A DNA stretch of 64,000 nt from Bacillota bacterium (GTDB taxonomy: Bacteria > Bacillota > Clostridia > Christensenellales > Aristaeellaceae). Shown piece after piece: positions 18,597 to 27,366 of the stretch (positions are counted from its first letter, which is position 1; each line of letters starts with the position of its first letter). The notes under the pieces are model-generated. The model had not been told where the DNA came from. It made no database searches and saw nothing but the letters and a program-made list of their open reading frames with translations. The translations under genes and the position numbers were made by a program. The DNA lies in contig JAEZHM010000019.1 of NCBI GenBank assembly GCA_023416585.1, positions 1-64,000 of the forward strand. The letters run 5' to 3'.

Positions 18597-19514
18597 ATGT
18601 ATCCATTCTATGAGAGGCAGGAACATTTTGATATCTTTATGGACCGGGTGGAGATCCCAACGGATGCCCGCGCGTATTTACATAAAGTACAGGATGTTAT
18701 CAATAGCGTCCCTGAGCGGCGCTGCGCATTTGAGACGCTTGTGGTGGAGTTTATGCGCGAACCGCAGACGCAGATTGTAAATGCGCTTGGCAAGATGGAC
18801 CAAATGGCAGCGGAACTTCACTACAGTGCTTATACTTTTCACTTTCTGCTTCTGTTGAACGCCAGCTACTTCCTGCGCAAGCAGTATGATAGAGCAGGCA
18901 TCGCTGAGGAAATCTTCTGGGATACCATGCACGACTTAAAGTACAAGCTGGCGGAATGCGTAGCGAACCATAACGTTTTCGGCACATTTGTGGGCTGGTG
19001 GTATAAGAAGATCTTCTCCGTCGGCATATTCGCGCTGGGCAGGCTGCAGTATGAGCACAATATCTATCCCATGCGGGAAACTTACAAAAGAGCGGGCATC
19101 CGTGTGGACTGGGGCGACCCAGTGCTGAGCATACACATTCCCTCCTGCGGGCCGCTTACAGAGCCGCTGCGGATGGACTCGTACCGCCGGGCTTTCAACT
19201 TTTTCAGCCGCGACAGGCAGCCCATCGTCTGCATTTGCGACTCATGGCTGCTGTATAAAGGGCACGAGGAATTTCTGCCGGAACAAAGCAATATCCGCTC
19301 TTTCATGCGTGATTTTGACATTATCGAAAGCCGGGATCACGAAAAACCTCGGGGCGGCTGGCAAGTCTTCGGTCCTGCTGCCTTAAATGACCCTGCCACT
19401 TGGCCCGAGGATACCGGACTGCAAAAAGCATACAAAAACCGTGTCCTCACTGGCAGATCAACGGGCAACGGGTTTGGTATACTGATTTTTGATGGAGAAA
19501 AGATCATTCGGTGA
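18597..19514 (+). CDS. Predicted GNAT-like acyltransferase (NAT_N plus GNAT_C architecture)
   Basis: 305 residues, no signal peptide or membrane helix. An N-terminal helical half (about 1-125) and a C-terminal mixed half containing SVGIFALGRLQYEHN, LSIHIPSCGPL and a CICDSWLLY strand match the family annotated as acyltransferase domain-containing protein (DUF5596/GNAT_C). The donor and acceptor are unknown. AAGGAG lies 11 bases before the start. It is divergent from kdp and convergent with the lactate dehydrogenase, with no clear operon partner. A short dyad CCAGA/TCTGG (18509-18523) lies in its promoter region. Confidence 0.6.
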   Translation: MYPFYERQEHFDIFMDRVEIPTDARAYLHKVQDVINSVPERRCAFETLVVEFMREPQTQIVNALGKMDQMAAELHYSAYTFHFLLLLNASYFLRKQYDRAGIAEEIFWDTMHDLKYKLAECVANHNVFGTFVGWWYKKIFSVGIFALGRLQYEHNIYPMRETYKRAGIRVDWGDPVLSIHIPSCGPLTEPLRMDSYRRAFNFFSRDRQPIVCICDSWLLYKGHEEFLPEQSNIRSFMRDFDIIESRDHEKPRGGWQVFGPAALNDPATWPEDTGLQKAYKNRVLTGRSTGNGFGILIFDGEKIIR

Positions 19515-19646
19515 AGATGAAAAATTCGAGCCGGCACACTTTTACGGTGATCACGCACTGCATGACACCGCTGTATGGCAGCTCGAATTCGCATTGGGTT
19601 ATAATTCCTTTGCCATGCGTGTATGGCGAAGGTTAGGTTTATCCCA

Positions 19647-21050
19647 TCACGGCTCGCAAACCTTATGGGGATTCAATATATGATCCGGGTCAAAGGCGGT
19701 CTTGACGGCCTGCATAAGCGACATCAGCGCCGGGTCCTTGGCTTTGTTAAGGTATTGCCGCTTGGCATGGCCTATGCCATGCTCCCCGGACACTTCCCCC
19801 TTCAGTTCCCTGGCCTTTTCATAGATGCGCTCCATGGCCAGCGCCATGCGTTCCTCCCAAAGCTCATCCGCCAAATCATCTTTGAGCACATAGGCGTGCA
19901 GGTTCCCATCCCCCGCATGGCCGAATGTCTTGATCCTTATTTGGATTTCCTGCTGCAGCCGGTGTACAAACTCCACCAGTTCATGCACACGGCTTCTGGG
20001 AACCACCACGTCCACCTCGTCCATCAGCGTGGTGGAGGCCTTGATGGCTTCCAGAAAAGCGCCCCTGGCCTTCCAGATGGAATCATCCCGCTCCTGCGTG
20101 TCGGAAATCAATACGTCCAGGGCCCCCTGCGTTAAACACAGGCGGGCCGTCTCTTCATAGTTCTTTTCAATATCCTCCACGGCCGCGCCGTCAAATTTCA
20201 ATAGCAGGTACGCATCCGACTGGTGGTCGGGAAACTTCCGGCCAAGATACTTTTCAGCATCCAATATAACTTCGCGTTCCATGAACTCAATGGCTGTGGG
20301 GATGACCTTTGATTTCACAATGACTGGCACGGCCCCAATGGCCTGCTTAAGCGTCGGGAAGGGGACCAGCAGGCTGACAGTACGCGCAGGCACAGGCAAA
20401 AGTTTTAGTATAGCCTTTGTAATGACAGCCAGTGTTCCTTCAGAACCTACGATAAGATCCTTCAAAGCGTACCCTGAGCTGTTTTTGACCACTTTTCCGC
20501 CCAGCTCCACAATATCCCCGCCGGGCAGGACAACCTCTAACCCCCGCACATAATCCCTGGTGACGCCATACTTCACGGCCCGCATGCCGCCGGCGTTGGT
20601 GCTGATATTGCCGCCGATTGTGGCCGTTTTCTCACCCGGGTCAGGGGGATAGAAAAAGCCTCGCTCTTCCACATAGGCCGAAAGCTCCATCAAAAGCACG
20701 CCGGGCTCCACCGTCAAAGTCAAATTATCTTCGTCCAGCTCCAAAAAGCGGTTCATGCGGCTCATATCCAGCAATATGCCGTGTTCCATGGGCACCGCAG
20801 CGCCAACCAGCCCGGTGCCGGACCCGCGCGGTGTCACGGCGATCTTCTCCCGGCTGGCATACCGCATCACCTGGGAGACTTCGTCTGCGTTTATGGGCAG
20901 CACCACAACATCCGGAAAGCTGACCGCGCCCCCCAACTCGTCATGGCTGTAATCCTCACCGACAGCATCGCCCCAAAGAATACGGTCATCCTCGTTGATC
21001 ATAAGCCGCAAGGCGCTTATATCATCCTGCGTTATACGCTTGTATGTCAT
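19647..21050 (-). CDS. FAD-dependent lactate/glycolate-type dehydrogenase (GlcD family)
   Basis: 467 residues. The FAD-binding PCMH domain has GSGTGLVGAAVPM and DPGEKTATIGGNISTNAGG; the C-terminal oxidase domain has TFGHAGDGNLHAYV and GEVSGEHGIGHAKR. Its ATG overlaps the EtfA stop (ATGA). In Acetobacterium woodii this protein together with EtfA and EtfB forms the LctBCD complex, which oxidises lactate with NAD+ while consuming reduced ferredoxin (electron confurcation). The same gene order here makes that role likely. Glycolate or another 2-hydroxy acid remains possible, and no lactate permease or racemase is adjacent. Confidence 0.85.
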   Translation of the reverse strand: MTYKRITQDDISALRLMINEDDRILWGDAVGEDYSHDELGGAVSFPDVVVLPINADEVSQVMRYASREKIAVTPRGSGTGLVGAAVPMEHGILLDMSRMNRFLELDEDNLTLTVEPGVLLMELSAYVEERGFFYPPDPGEKTATIGGNISTNAGGMRAVKYGVTRDYVRGLEVVLPGGDIVELGGKVVKNSSGYALKDLIVGSEGTLAVITKAILKLLPVPARTVSLLVPFPTLKQAIGAVPVIVKSKVIPTAIEFMEREVILDAEKYLGRKFPDHQSDAYLLLKFDGAAVEDIEKNYEETARLCLTQGALDVLISDTQERDDSIWKARGAFLEAIKASTTLMDEVDVVVPRSRVHELVEFVHRLQQEIQIRIKTFGHAGDGNLHAYVLKDDLADELWEERMALAMERIYEKARELKGEVSGEHGIGHAKRQYLNKAKDPALMSLMQAVKTAFDPDHILNPHKVCEP

Positions 21051-22243
21051 AGGTTTTCTTCCCTTTCTAACCGAAGATCCTGTATCAGCCGGGGAATGAT
21101 TTCATACAAGTCCCCCACCAGTCCGTAATGCGCCACCTTAAAGATAGGCGCTTTCTCATCCTTATTGATGGCCACAATGGTATCCGCATGGTTCATGCCC
21201 GCCACAAACTGTATGGCACCCGATACGCCGCAGGTAATGATCAGCTTGGGGCGCACCGTGCGTCCGCTCAGGCCAACCTGCCGGCGTGCTTCCACCCAGC
21301 CGCACTCCGCCAAAGGCCGGGTACAGGCCAGCTGGCCGCCCAAGAGATCTGCAAGCTCCTTGAGCAAAACAAGGTCGCTGTCCTTCTTAATGCCGCGGCC
21401 CGCCACCACCAAAACATCCGCGCCGTCGATAGACTGCTCCATGATTTTGGCGGAAACAGAGCGTACCTCAATCCCGCTTTCCAGCTTTTCAGGCGGCAGA
21501 GTGAAATACTTAAGTTCTCCTTTCGCTTCATGGCTTCTTTGTGGCGCATCCATTACCTTATAGCGCACGGTTGCCATTTGCGGCCGGTGGTTGGGCGTAA
21601 ATATCTGCGCCATGATGTTGCCGCCAAACGCGGGGCGGATCTGGATCAGGTCTGTATTCTCTTTGATCTCAAGCTGAGTACAGTCCGCGGTAAGACCTGT
21701 ACGCATCCGGGCAGCCACCCTTGGGGCCAGCTGGCGCCCGATTACGGTAGCACCGACCAGAATGGAGGAAGGGCGCACCCTTCGTATAAAATCCTCAAAA
21801 GCCGCGGCATATGTTTCGATATTGAAACGCTCAAGCTCCATCTGGTCGTACAGGTGCGCTTGCGCAACACCGTAATGGAGAAGCTCCCTGCCTGCTTCTT
21901 CAAGCTGATAGCCGGGCAGCAGCGCATATACCAGCTGGCCGGTTTTCTCCGCCAACTCCCTTGCTTTCCCTATCAGCTCCAGGGATACGGGGTGTATGCC
22001 GTCCTTCGTACCTTCCGCATAGACGGCAATGCCCCGCCACTTAGCTTTATCCAGGGCGGGTTTCTGGTCCTCCACATATTCTACGGCGCCAGGCGGGCCC
22101 TTTTTGATACAGAGGCGGCACATTTTGCAGCCGTCGCTGATGGCTACGGAATCGCCTTCCGGAACAATGGCGCCAAAGGGACATAACTTAATGAGCGCTC
22201 CCCTATCGATAATTTTCTCTTTGTGAACGATCAGTTTTGCCAT
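21047..22243 (-). CDS. etfA: Electron transfer flavoprotein alpha subunit with N-terminal ferredoxin domain
   Basis: 398 residues. The first about 70 residues form a ferredoxin-like extension with Cys21 in CPFGA and Cys39, Cys42 and Cys45 in CKMCRLCIKKGP: four ligands, enough for one [4Fe-4S] cluster. The usual final Cys of the second motif is replaced (KKGPPG), so a second cluster is not expected. The Etf alpha body follows, with the C-terminal FAD-binding loop GLSGRTVRPKLIITCGVSG (quoted within 20). The ferredoxin domain is typical of EtfA in the confurcating lactate dehydrogenase complex and supports ferredoxin as partner. It lies two bases after etfB. Confidence 0.9.
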   Translation of the reverse strand: MAKLIVHKEKIIDRGALIKLCPFGAIVPEGDSVAISDGCKMCRLCIKKGPPGAVEYVEDQKPALDKAKWRGIAVYAEGTKDGIHPVSLELIGKARELAEKTGQLVYALLPGYQLEEAGRELLHYGVAQAHLYDQMELERFNIETYAAAFEDFIRRVRPSSILVGATVIGRQLAPRVAARMRTGLTADCTQLEIKENTDLIQIRPAFGGNIMAQIFTPNHRPQMATVRYKVMDAPQRSHEAKGELKYFTLPPEKLESGIEVRSVSAKIMEQSIDGADVLVVAGRGIKKDSDLVLLKELADLLGGQLACTRPLAECGWVEARRQVGLSGRTVRPKLIITCGVSGAIQFVAGMNHADTIVAINKDEKAPIFKVAHYGLVGDLYEIIPRLIQDLRLEREENL

Positions 22244-22245
22244 TT

Positions 22246-23055
22246 TTATGCTCCACCTTTCCTCTGCGGAAGGATCTTTTGCTTGGCGAGCACATCGTAA
22301 AGCTTATCGGCCAGCTCCTGCCCGCTTCCATGCAAAATTTCCTGGTGCACGTGCGATTCCGGCGGAAAAATGCGCTGCACCTGGGTCGGAGAACCTGTAA
22401 GGCCGTAGTGCGTTTCATCTTGATCATCCATGTCATTTAGGCCCAATAATGTGATGGGTCTGTCCTTCATATCCATCTTGCGGACGAACGAAGGAAGCCT
22501 TGGCTGATAAATATCCTTCTCCACGGATAAAAGGCAAGGAAAAAGAACGCGGGCTTCCTCCACATCGCCGCCCATGTCGGCCTTAACCACAATGGCGTTA
22601 TCTTCCACAGAAAGGATGGCTATTACGTTGGCCAGGCTGGGAATATCCAGGTATTCCGCAATCTCCGGTCCCACCTGGGCCGTATCCCCGTCGGTGGTCT
22701 GCTTTCCGCATAAAATGACATCAAACGGCCCGGCCTTTCTAATCCCCTGGGAAAGGGTATAGCTTGTAGCCAGCACATCCGCGCCTCCAAAGCAGCGGTC
22801 GGTAAGCAGTATGCCTTTATCAGCCCCCATGGCATAGGCTTCCCGAATGGTCTGCTGTGCTTGGGGCGGGCCCATGCTGATCACAGTGACGTTTCCGCCA
22901 TATGTTTGGCGAAGCCGAAGCGCAGTCTCCAACGCATACAGGTCATAAGGGTTCATTTTGGATAGTACGCCATTTCGCTTAAGCACCCCTGTTACAGGGT
23001 CCACTTCCACCTGATTGGTTTCCGGAACCTGTTTTATGCAAACCAATATTTCCAT
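22246..23055 (-). CDS. etfB: Electron transfer flavoprotein beta subunit
   Basis: 269 residues from MEILVCIKQVPETN. A longer frame opens at 23136, but the family start is at 23055, with AAAGGAG 12 bases upstream. Etf beta motifs are visible: GILLTDR, ILCGKQTTDGDTAQVGPEIA and a nucleotide-loop region. It carries the FAD expected to bifurcate or confurcate electrons when paired with EtfA. First gene of the etfB-etfA-dehydrogenase operon. Its promoter must lie in the 150 bases between here and the MITE at 23208, but I could not fix it with confidence. Confidence 0.9.
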   Translation of the reverse strand: MEILVCIKQVPETNQVEVDPVTGVLKRNGVLSKMNPYDLYALETALRLRQTYGGNVTVISMGPPQAQQTIREAYAMGADKGILLTDRCFGGADVLATSYTLSQGIRKAGPFDVILCGKQTTDGDTAQVGPEIAEYLDIPSLANVIAILSVEDNAIVVKADMGGDVEEARVLFPCLLSVEKDIYQPRLPSFVRKMDMKDRPITLLGLNDMDDQDETHYGLTGSPTQVQRIFPPESHVHQEILHGSGQELADKLYDVLAKQKILPQRKGGA

Positions 23056-23207
23056 AAAAAGCTGCCGCTCCTTTGCAGGTACGATTACATTTATTTCACC
23101 GCATCCATTTTGCGCGAAATAATATTTCATAAGCAAATTTCGACATGAAACACCATTCTCCCTGCCTGCGGATGGTTTCAGGTACTATATTTATATCACG
23201 CTATCCC

Positions 23208-23348
23208 CTATAATAAACGCTGATTTATTCGAAGATATGTCATTCTGAGCGTAGCGAAGAATCTTGAACCCCTTGCGGCATAAAGATTCTTCGGTCGCTT
23301 CGTTCCCTCAGAATGACAAGTTGGCGCTTTAATCAGCGTTTACTATAG
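23208..23348. mobile_element. MITE-like element with 18-bp terminal inverted repeats
   Basis: CTATAATAAACGCTGATT at the left end and AATCAGCGTTTACTATAG at the right are inverted repeats with one mismatch. Inside, GTCATTCTGAGCGTAGCG and a facing CCCTCAGAATGACA plus AAGATTCTTCGG form further dyads, so the 141 bases can fold almost end to end. There is no coding sequence. The stop codon of the GNAT gene falls inside the right terminal repeat. Confidence 0.75.
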
Positions 23349-24392
23349 CACCTTTGACATCACGGCGAATTTGCAAACAATATGCAATCCAGCGCGTGCA
23401 TAAATCCGCTGCGCATGGTTTTCAAGGCCCGTGAACAGCGTGGTAAAGGCTGCGCCCTCGTCTACAAATTCCTGCATCAGCAAATTGAAAAGCACTTCGC
23501 CGATGGAGCGGCGGCCAAAATCCGGGTCCACGCAGATGCCGGTAAACCAGCCGCGCCCGCTTTTTTGCTTGTCCACAGGGCCGGTGAAACCAACAATGTG
23601 GTTTTCATACGTCGCTGCCAGAATGGGTCTGGGGCCCGCCGGCTTTATCCCATCCGTCCATAAATCCGGGTCCTCGCAGGGCACGCCCTTTTGCCAAGCG
23701 GCAGTTTCCATTTGCAATACATGCCGCCAATATTCACTGTCCACCCGGTCACACATACCGTCAAACTCATACCCAAGGTTTGCGTCGTACCGTCCTGTGT
23801 AGATGCCTTCAGAGGAAAGGCGGTCCCGAGCCTTACTCATATCCTCCGGCCATACATAGTCCTTCAGATCCATGTACATGGCGATCTCATGATGTTTAAC
23901 TTCATAGCCAATCTTTTGCAAAAATCCATAGCCATCACAATTTTCATCCACGCCGGGAGCTTTGTTATGGTCGTGCCCCGAAGTGCCAGGGATCCGCCAG
24001 CTCAAATGAAGCGGATTCGATTCGGAACATACAACGGACTTTTTGCCGGAAGCAATAAACGAATCCGAAAGCATATCTATAAGCTTTTTCCCAATCCCCT
24101 GGCGGCGGTACGCTTTATCCACAGAGATGAGCGTCAAATAGCCCGGCGTGTTTTCGTGCGTCTGTCCCGGCAAAAAAACATCCTTCTGCACGCCATGGAC
24201 AAAGCCAATGATTTTGCTCCCGTCGGCGGCCACAAAAACATGCATATTGGGTTTCATGAAATCATTTTCAAAAGTGCTTTCCGTAAGGGGACTATACACC
24301 ACTTCGCCACTTTCACAGGAGCGATTAAAAAGGGCAATAACCTGTTCTATATCTCTCGATTCCATGGGACGAAACATGACGGTATTGTCCAT
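23343..24392 (-). CDS. Tandem GNAT acetyltransferase
   Basis: 349 residues with two GNAT folds. The first (about 1-150) has the acetyl-CoA loop YRRQGIGKKLIDMLSD. The second (about 190-349) has a weaker loop, DPDFGRRSIGEVLFNLLM. It ends in KVL followed by a TAG that belongs to the terminal repeat of the adjacent MITE. The substrate is unknown. It is the last gene of the 37459-23343 operon, 12 bases after the NamZ-like gene, which hints at acetylation of an amino sugar or peptidoglycan-derived product, but this is inference. AAAGGAG precedes the start. Confidence 0.82.
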   Translation of the reverse strand: MDNTVMFRPMESRDIEQVIALFNRSCESGEVVYSPLTESTFENDFMKPNMHVFVAADGSKIIGFVHGVQKDVFLPGQTHENTPGYLTLISVDKAYRRQGIGKKLIDMLSDSFIASGKKSVVCSESNPLHLSWRIPGTSGHDHNKAPGVDENCDGYGFLQKIGYEVKHHEIAMYMDLKDYVWPEDMSKARDRLSSEGIYTGRYDANLGYEFDGMCDRVDSEYWRHVLQMETAAWQKGVPCEDPDLWTDGIKPAGPRPILAATYENHIVGFTGPVDKQKSGRGWFTGICVDPDFGRRSIGEVLFNLLMQEFVDEGAAFTTLFTGLENHAQRIYARAGLHIVCKFAVMSKVL

Positions 24393-24404
24393 ACTGCTTC
24401 TCCT

Positions 24405-25553
24405 TTACCTGTACAGCAGAAAGGGCTGCACGGCCTTTGCGAACGCGCCAACCTGGGGAGCATGCTTTGCGGTAAGCTCATCGGCGGACAGCTTTCCAAG
24501 ACGGAAGCTATCAGTACCCAGCAGCTTATCCAGCGAGTGGGTCTTTCCCTGGTCCCAGCTCAAATACTCCAGCTTTCCGGGATACATATCCCGTATGGTT
24601 TCCATTAGCTTAAGCCCGGCCAGGAACACCTCCGCCTCTTCCCGATTGATCACATGCATCTGCACACCGTGACACAATTGGCCCTGATGCTTTGAGAAGG
24701 TGGGTTTGAAGGAAGTACGCCTATAATGCACGCCCGCAAAGTTCAGTTCCGCCATGCGCTTTTCCAGCTTGGAAGAGTCGATCCACGGCGCGCCGATCAC
24801 TTCAAAGGGCAGCGTGGTACCGCGGCCTTCCGAAACGTTTGTTCCCTCAAAGATGCACGTACCGATGTAGACAAGCGCAGTATCCAGCTTCTGGCAATTG
24901 GGCGACGGGGCTATCCAGGGCAAATCTGTATCGTCCAGGTACATTTCCCGGCTCCAGCCTGTAAGCGGCACTACCGTCAAATCAAGGTCGAGCTTCAGGT
25001 AATGGCGGATATACTGCGCGTATTCGCCGATGGTCAAACCATACTGGGTAGGCAGTTCATAGTCGCCCACAAAAGAGCGGAAGGTAAGGTCAAGGATGGT
25101 GCCGCTCCGCTTTACCCCGCCGATGGGGTTAACGCGGTCCAGCACCAGCATGCTTTTACCGGCTTTTGCGCACTCCTCCATGGCATAGGACAGGGAATAC
25201 AGGTAAGTGTAAAACCGGGCGCCCACATCCTGTATGTCAAATACAAGCACATCGAAAGCGTCCAGCATTTCCTGTGACAGGCGGTGCGATTTGCCGTACA
25301 CGCTGTACACCGTTACACCAGTTTCCGGGTCTACATAGGTTTCAATCTCGTCTCCCGCCTGGGCATCGCCCCGCACGCCGTGCTCGCAGCCAAACAGCGC
25401 GCTCAGGCCGTACCGTTCATGCAGGATATCAATGGCGCTGCGCAAGTCATGGTCGATGCCGGTGGGGTTGGTCATCAACCCGATACGCCGCCCGCGAAGC
25501 TGAGCATCATACTTTGCAATGGAGTCCAAACCGCTGAGTACATGTGCTTTCAT
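24405..25553 (-). CDS. NamZ-type exo-beta-N-acetylmuramidase (DUF1343, GH171)
   Basis: 382 residues matching the DUF1343 family: GLMTNPTGID near the start, the long motif beginning FGCEHGVRGDAQAGDE, VFDIQDVGARFYTYLYSL, VLDRVNPIGG and PSPNCQKLDTALVY. NamZ of Bacillus subtilis removes MurNAc from the non-reducing end of peptidoglycan fragments. No signal peptide is visible, whereas the Bacillus enzyme is secreted, so this one may work on imported muro-saccharides. No MurQ etherase is present in the window. GGAGGG precedes the start. The neighbouring RpiR regulator and ROK kinase are common partners in amino-sugar salvage. Confidence 0.85.
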   Translation of the reverse strand: MKAHVLSGLDSIAKYDAQLRGRRIGLMTNPTGIDHDLRSAIDILHERYGLSALFGCEHGVRGDAQAGDEIETYVDPETGVTVYSVYGKSHRLSQEMLDAFDVLVFDIQDVGARFYTYLYSLSYAMEECAKAGKSMLVLDRVNPIGGVKRSGTILDLTFRSFVGDYELPTQYGLTIGEYAQYIRHYLKLDLDLTVVPLTGWSREMYLDDTDLPWIAPSPNCQKLDTALVYIGTCIFEGTNVSEGRGTTLPFEVIGAPWIDSSKLEKRMAELNFAGVHYRRTSFKPTFSKHQGQLCHGVQMHVINREEAEVFLAGLKLMETIRDMYPGKLEYLSWDQGKTHSLDKLLGTDSFRLGKLSADELTAKHAPQVGAFAKAVQPFLLYR

Positions 25554-25571
25554 CCTTGTTCCCTCCTAAAA

Positions 25572-27257
25572 TTATAAACGGTAGACTGCATGGGGTACGT
25601 TTTCACGGCGGGCTGCATAGCGGCTTTCCTTCATGCAATCAAAGGAAGCGTTCAGCTCCCGCCGTTCGAAAAGTTCCCCTATGCCAAGTTCCACCGCATC
25701 TTTGGCAAAGGCATCTATCAAAGCATTCCGGCTTGGTAAGTTTTGCGGCAAGGATACAAGGTAAGCGAACCTTACCGACAATTCCTCCCGCCGGATGCGC
25801 TCCCGGTGGGTAGGATCGGCAGTTACCGCCAGCGCAGCGCTGAACAACCCCATTCCTTCGGTTAAAAAATCTTCTGTCAGATAAGGTGCATCCGCGCCAT
25901 CAAACAGACTCATGTGCTCCCCTATTACAGCATCATGGCATAGATCAAGATATTTCATCAGCGCTCCGGCAGCCGGCTCCCCATAATAGCCACGAACAAA
26001 GCGTGAAATCAGTTCATCCACATCTTCGTCAGGATTCCATAAAAGCCTTGAGAGAAGATATATCTTCAGCGGGGCAAAGGCGCTTGCCTTGCCCACAGCG
26101 TAATTACCCTGTTCAAACACACCGCGCACATTTTGATCGCGGAACAATTTCAGGTTAGGCTGTATGATGTGCAGATTGGGAAAGGGCTGCAGATAATTGC
26201 AGAAGTTGGTGGTATAATCCCAGATGTACAGGTTATCACAGATCTCTGCCCAGCCTTCAAGATCCTTCCTGAAAAGATGCTTTGCGGGCATAAATTTCCT
26301 GGCGCTGGTGGTCTCCACATCGATGTGTTCCACCGCATAGCCGCATTCAGACATTGGGTGGGAAAAGCAGCACTCGATGGAGCAGAGCCGGACGATCACA
26401 TTGGACCGTGGGCGGATGGTTCTTGGTGCCTTGCGGCAGTAAAGATACGCAAAGGTATGGACGAAGTTTTTGGGGAACTCGCCGCGCACCGCATCGGCCA
26501 CACCGTTCACAAAAGCGATCATGGTTCCAGCGGAACTTCCCTCCCGCTCATCCAACGCTTTGCAGGAAGGGCATTCACACGGGCTGTACCAGTCGTTCAT
26601 GGCCACAGAAAAGATGGCGCATTCCCGGTTTTCCCTCATCCAGCACAGCACACGCTCAGTTACGATTCTCAACACATCAGGATTCGTAAGGCAAAGCTGG
26701 CTCTTATTCTTTTTCCGCTCCCCATTTATCATAGAAAAGTAATCCGGATGCGTATCGAAGAATTCTTCCGGCGGCACCAATTGTTCGAATGTATGGCTGT
26801 AATTAAAGAACATTACGCGGCCGCCCCATTCGGGCGGAATATCAGCCCGCGCTGAGTTTAAACGCATTTTCAAAGCAAAGCGTCCGTTCAGCGCGCCGCG
26901 CCAGTACACATCGCGGTAGTCAAACGCAGGCGCACCGGCAAAGGAAATGAACGGAAGATCGATATGCTCCATACGTGGGATGATCTCGCAATCCTCCGCG
27001 AGAAACTGACACCCAAGGCTTTCCAAAAAAGCATACGCACCATATACCGCGCCGCGTATACTTCCGCTTTCGATAAGAACGCCTTTTTCTGAAACTTGCA
27101 CTGAATACCCTTCATCGCCCGCTTTTGTCACGCGGACTTGTATGGGATACCCATGATCTGAAGGCACATGTCCCGTGATCATGGTGATGCAGCGGGAAAG
27201 CTCTTCGGCAGCAAACGGCACATCAGACCGTATTGTCATGTTGTCAGGCATCTGCAT
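25572..27257 (-). CDS. DUF4838-type predicted glycoside hydrolase-like protein
   Basis: 561 residues. The first about 120 resemble the alpha/beta domain that precedes the barrel in GH20 and GH67 enzymes (FAAEELSRCITMITG, GVLIESGSIRGAVYGAYAFL). The rest fits DUF4838, with NDWYSPCECPSCKALDEREG, a cysteine cluster, and VRLCSIECCFSHPM. No proven catalytic residues are known to me for this family. There is no signal peptide. It is separated from the binding-protein gene by a terminator-like hairpin and has its own AGGAGA ribosome binding site. It probably acts on the glycan imported by the adjacent transporter. Confidence 0.7.
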   Translation of the reverse strand: MQMPDNMTIRSDVPFAAEELSRCITMITGHVPSDHGYPIQVRVTKAGDEGYSVQVSEKGVLIESGSIRGAVYGAYAFLESLGCQFLAEDCEIIPRMEHIDLPFISFAGAPAFDYRDVYWRGALNGRFALKMRLNSARADIPPEWGGRVMFFNYSHTFEQLVPPEEFFDTHPDYFSMINGERKKNKSQLCLTNPDVLRIVTERVLCWMRENRECAIFSVAMNDWYSPCECPSCKALDEREGSSAGTMIAFVNGVADAVRGEFPKNFVHTFAYLYCRKAPRTIRPRSNVIVRLCSIECCFSHPMSECGYAVEHIDVETTSARKFMPAKHLFRKDLEGWAEICDNLYIWDYTTNFCNYLQPFPNLHIIQPNLKLFRDQNVRGVFEQGNYAVGKASAFAPLKIYLLSRLLWNPDEDVDELISRFVRGYYGEPAAGALMKYLDLCHDAVIGEHMSLFDGADAPYLTEDFLTEGMGLFSAALAVTADPTHRERIRREELSVRFAYLVSLPQNLPSRNALIDAFAKDAVELGIGELFERRELNASFDCMKESRYAARRENVPHAVYRL

Positions 27258-27275
27258 AGAAGTTTCTCCTGAAAA

Positions 27276-27303
27276 GGGGGCTTGGTGACAAGACCAAGCC
27301 CCC
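27276..27303 (-). terminator. Intra-operon terminator/attenuator hairpin after the binding-protein gene
   Basis: GGGGGCTTGGT and ACCAAGCCCCC form an 11-bp perfect stem with a six-base loop. On the minus strand it is followed by TTTTC and then the DUF4838 ribosome binding site. It would give partial termination, keeping binding-protein mRNA abundant relative to the downstream genes. Confidence 0.7.
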
Positions 27304-27366
27304 AGATATTAATGCATGGGCCTGCTTGCGGAGTTATCGAGAAAATGACGTATCCTTTTCCCGGTT

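Noticed and set aside
21128..22186. 352-codon open frame on the plus strand
   Set aside because: Antisense to etfA with no ribosome binding site or recognisable domain.
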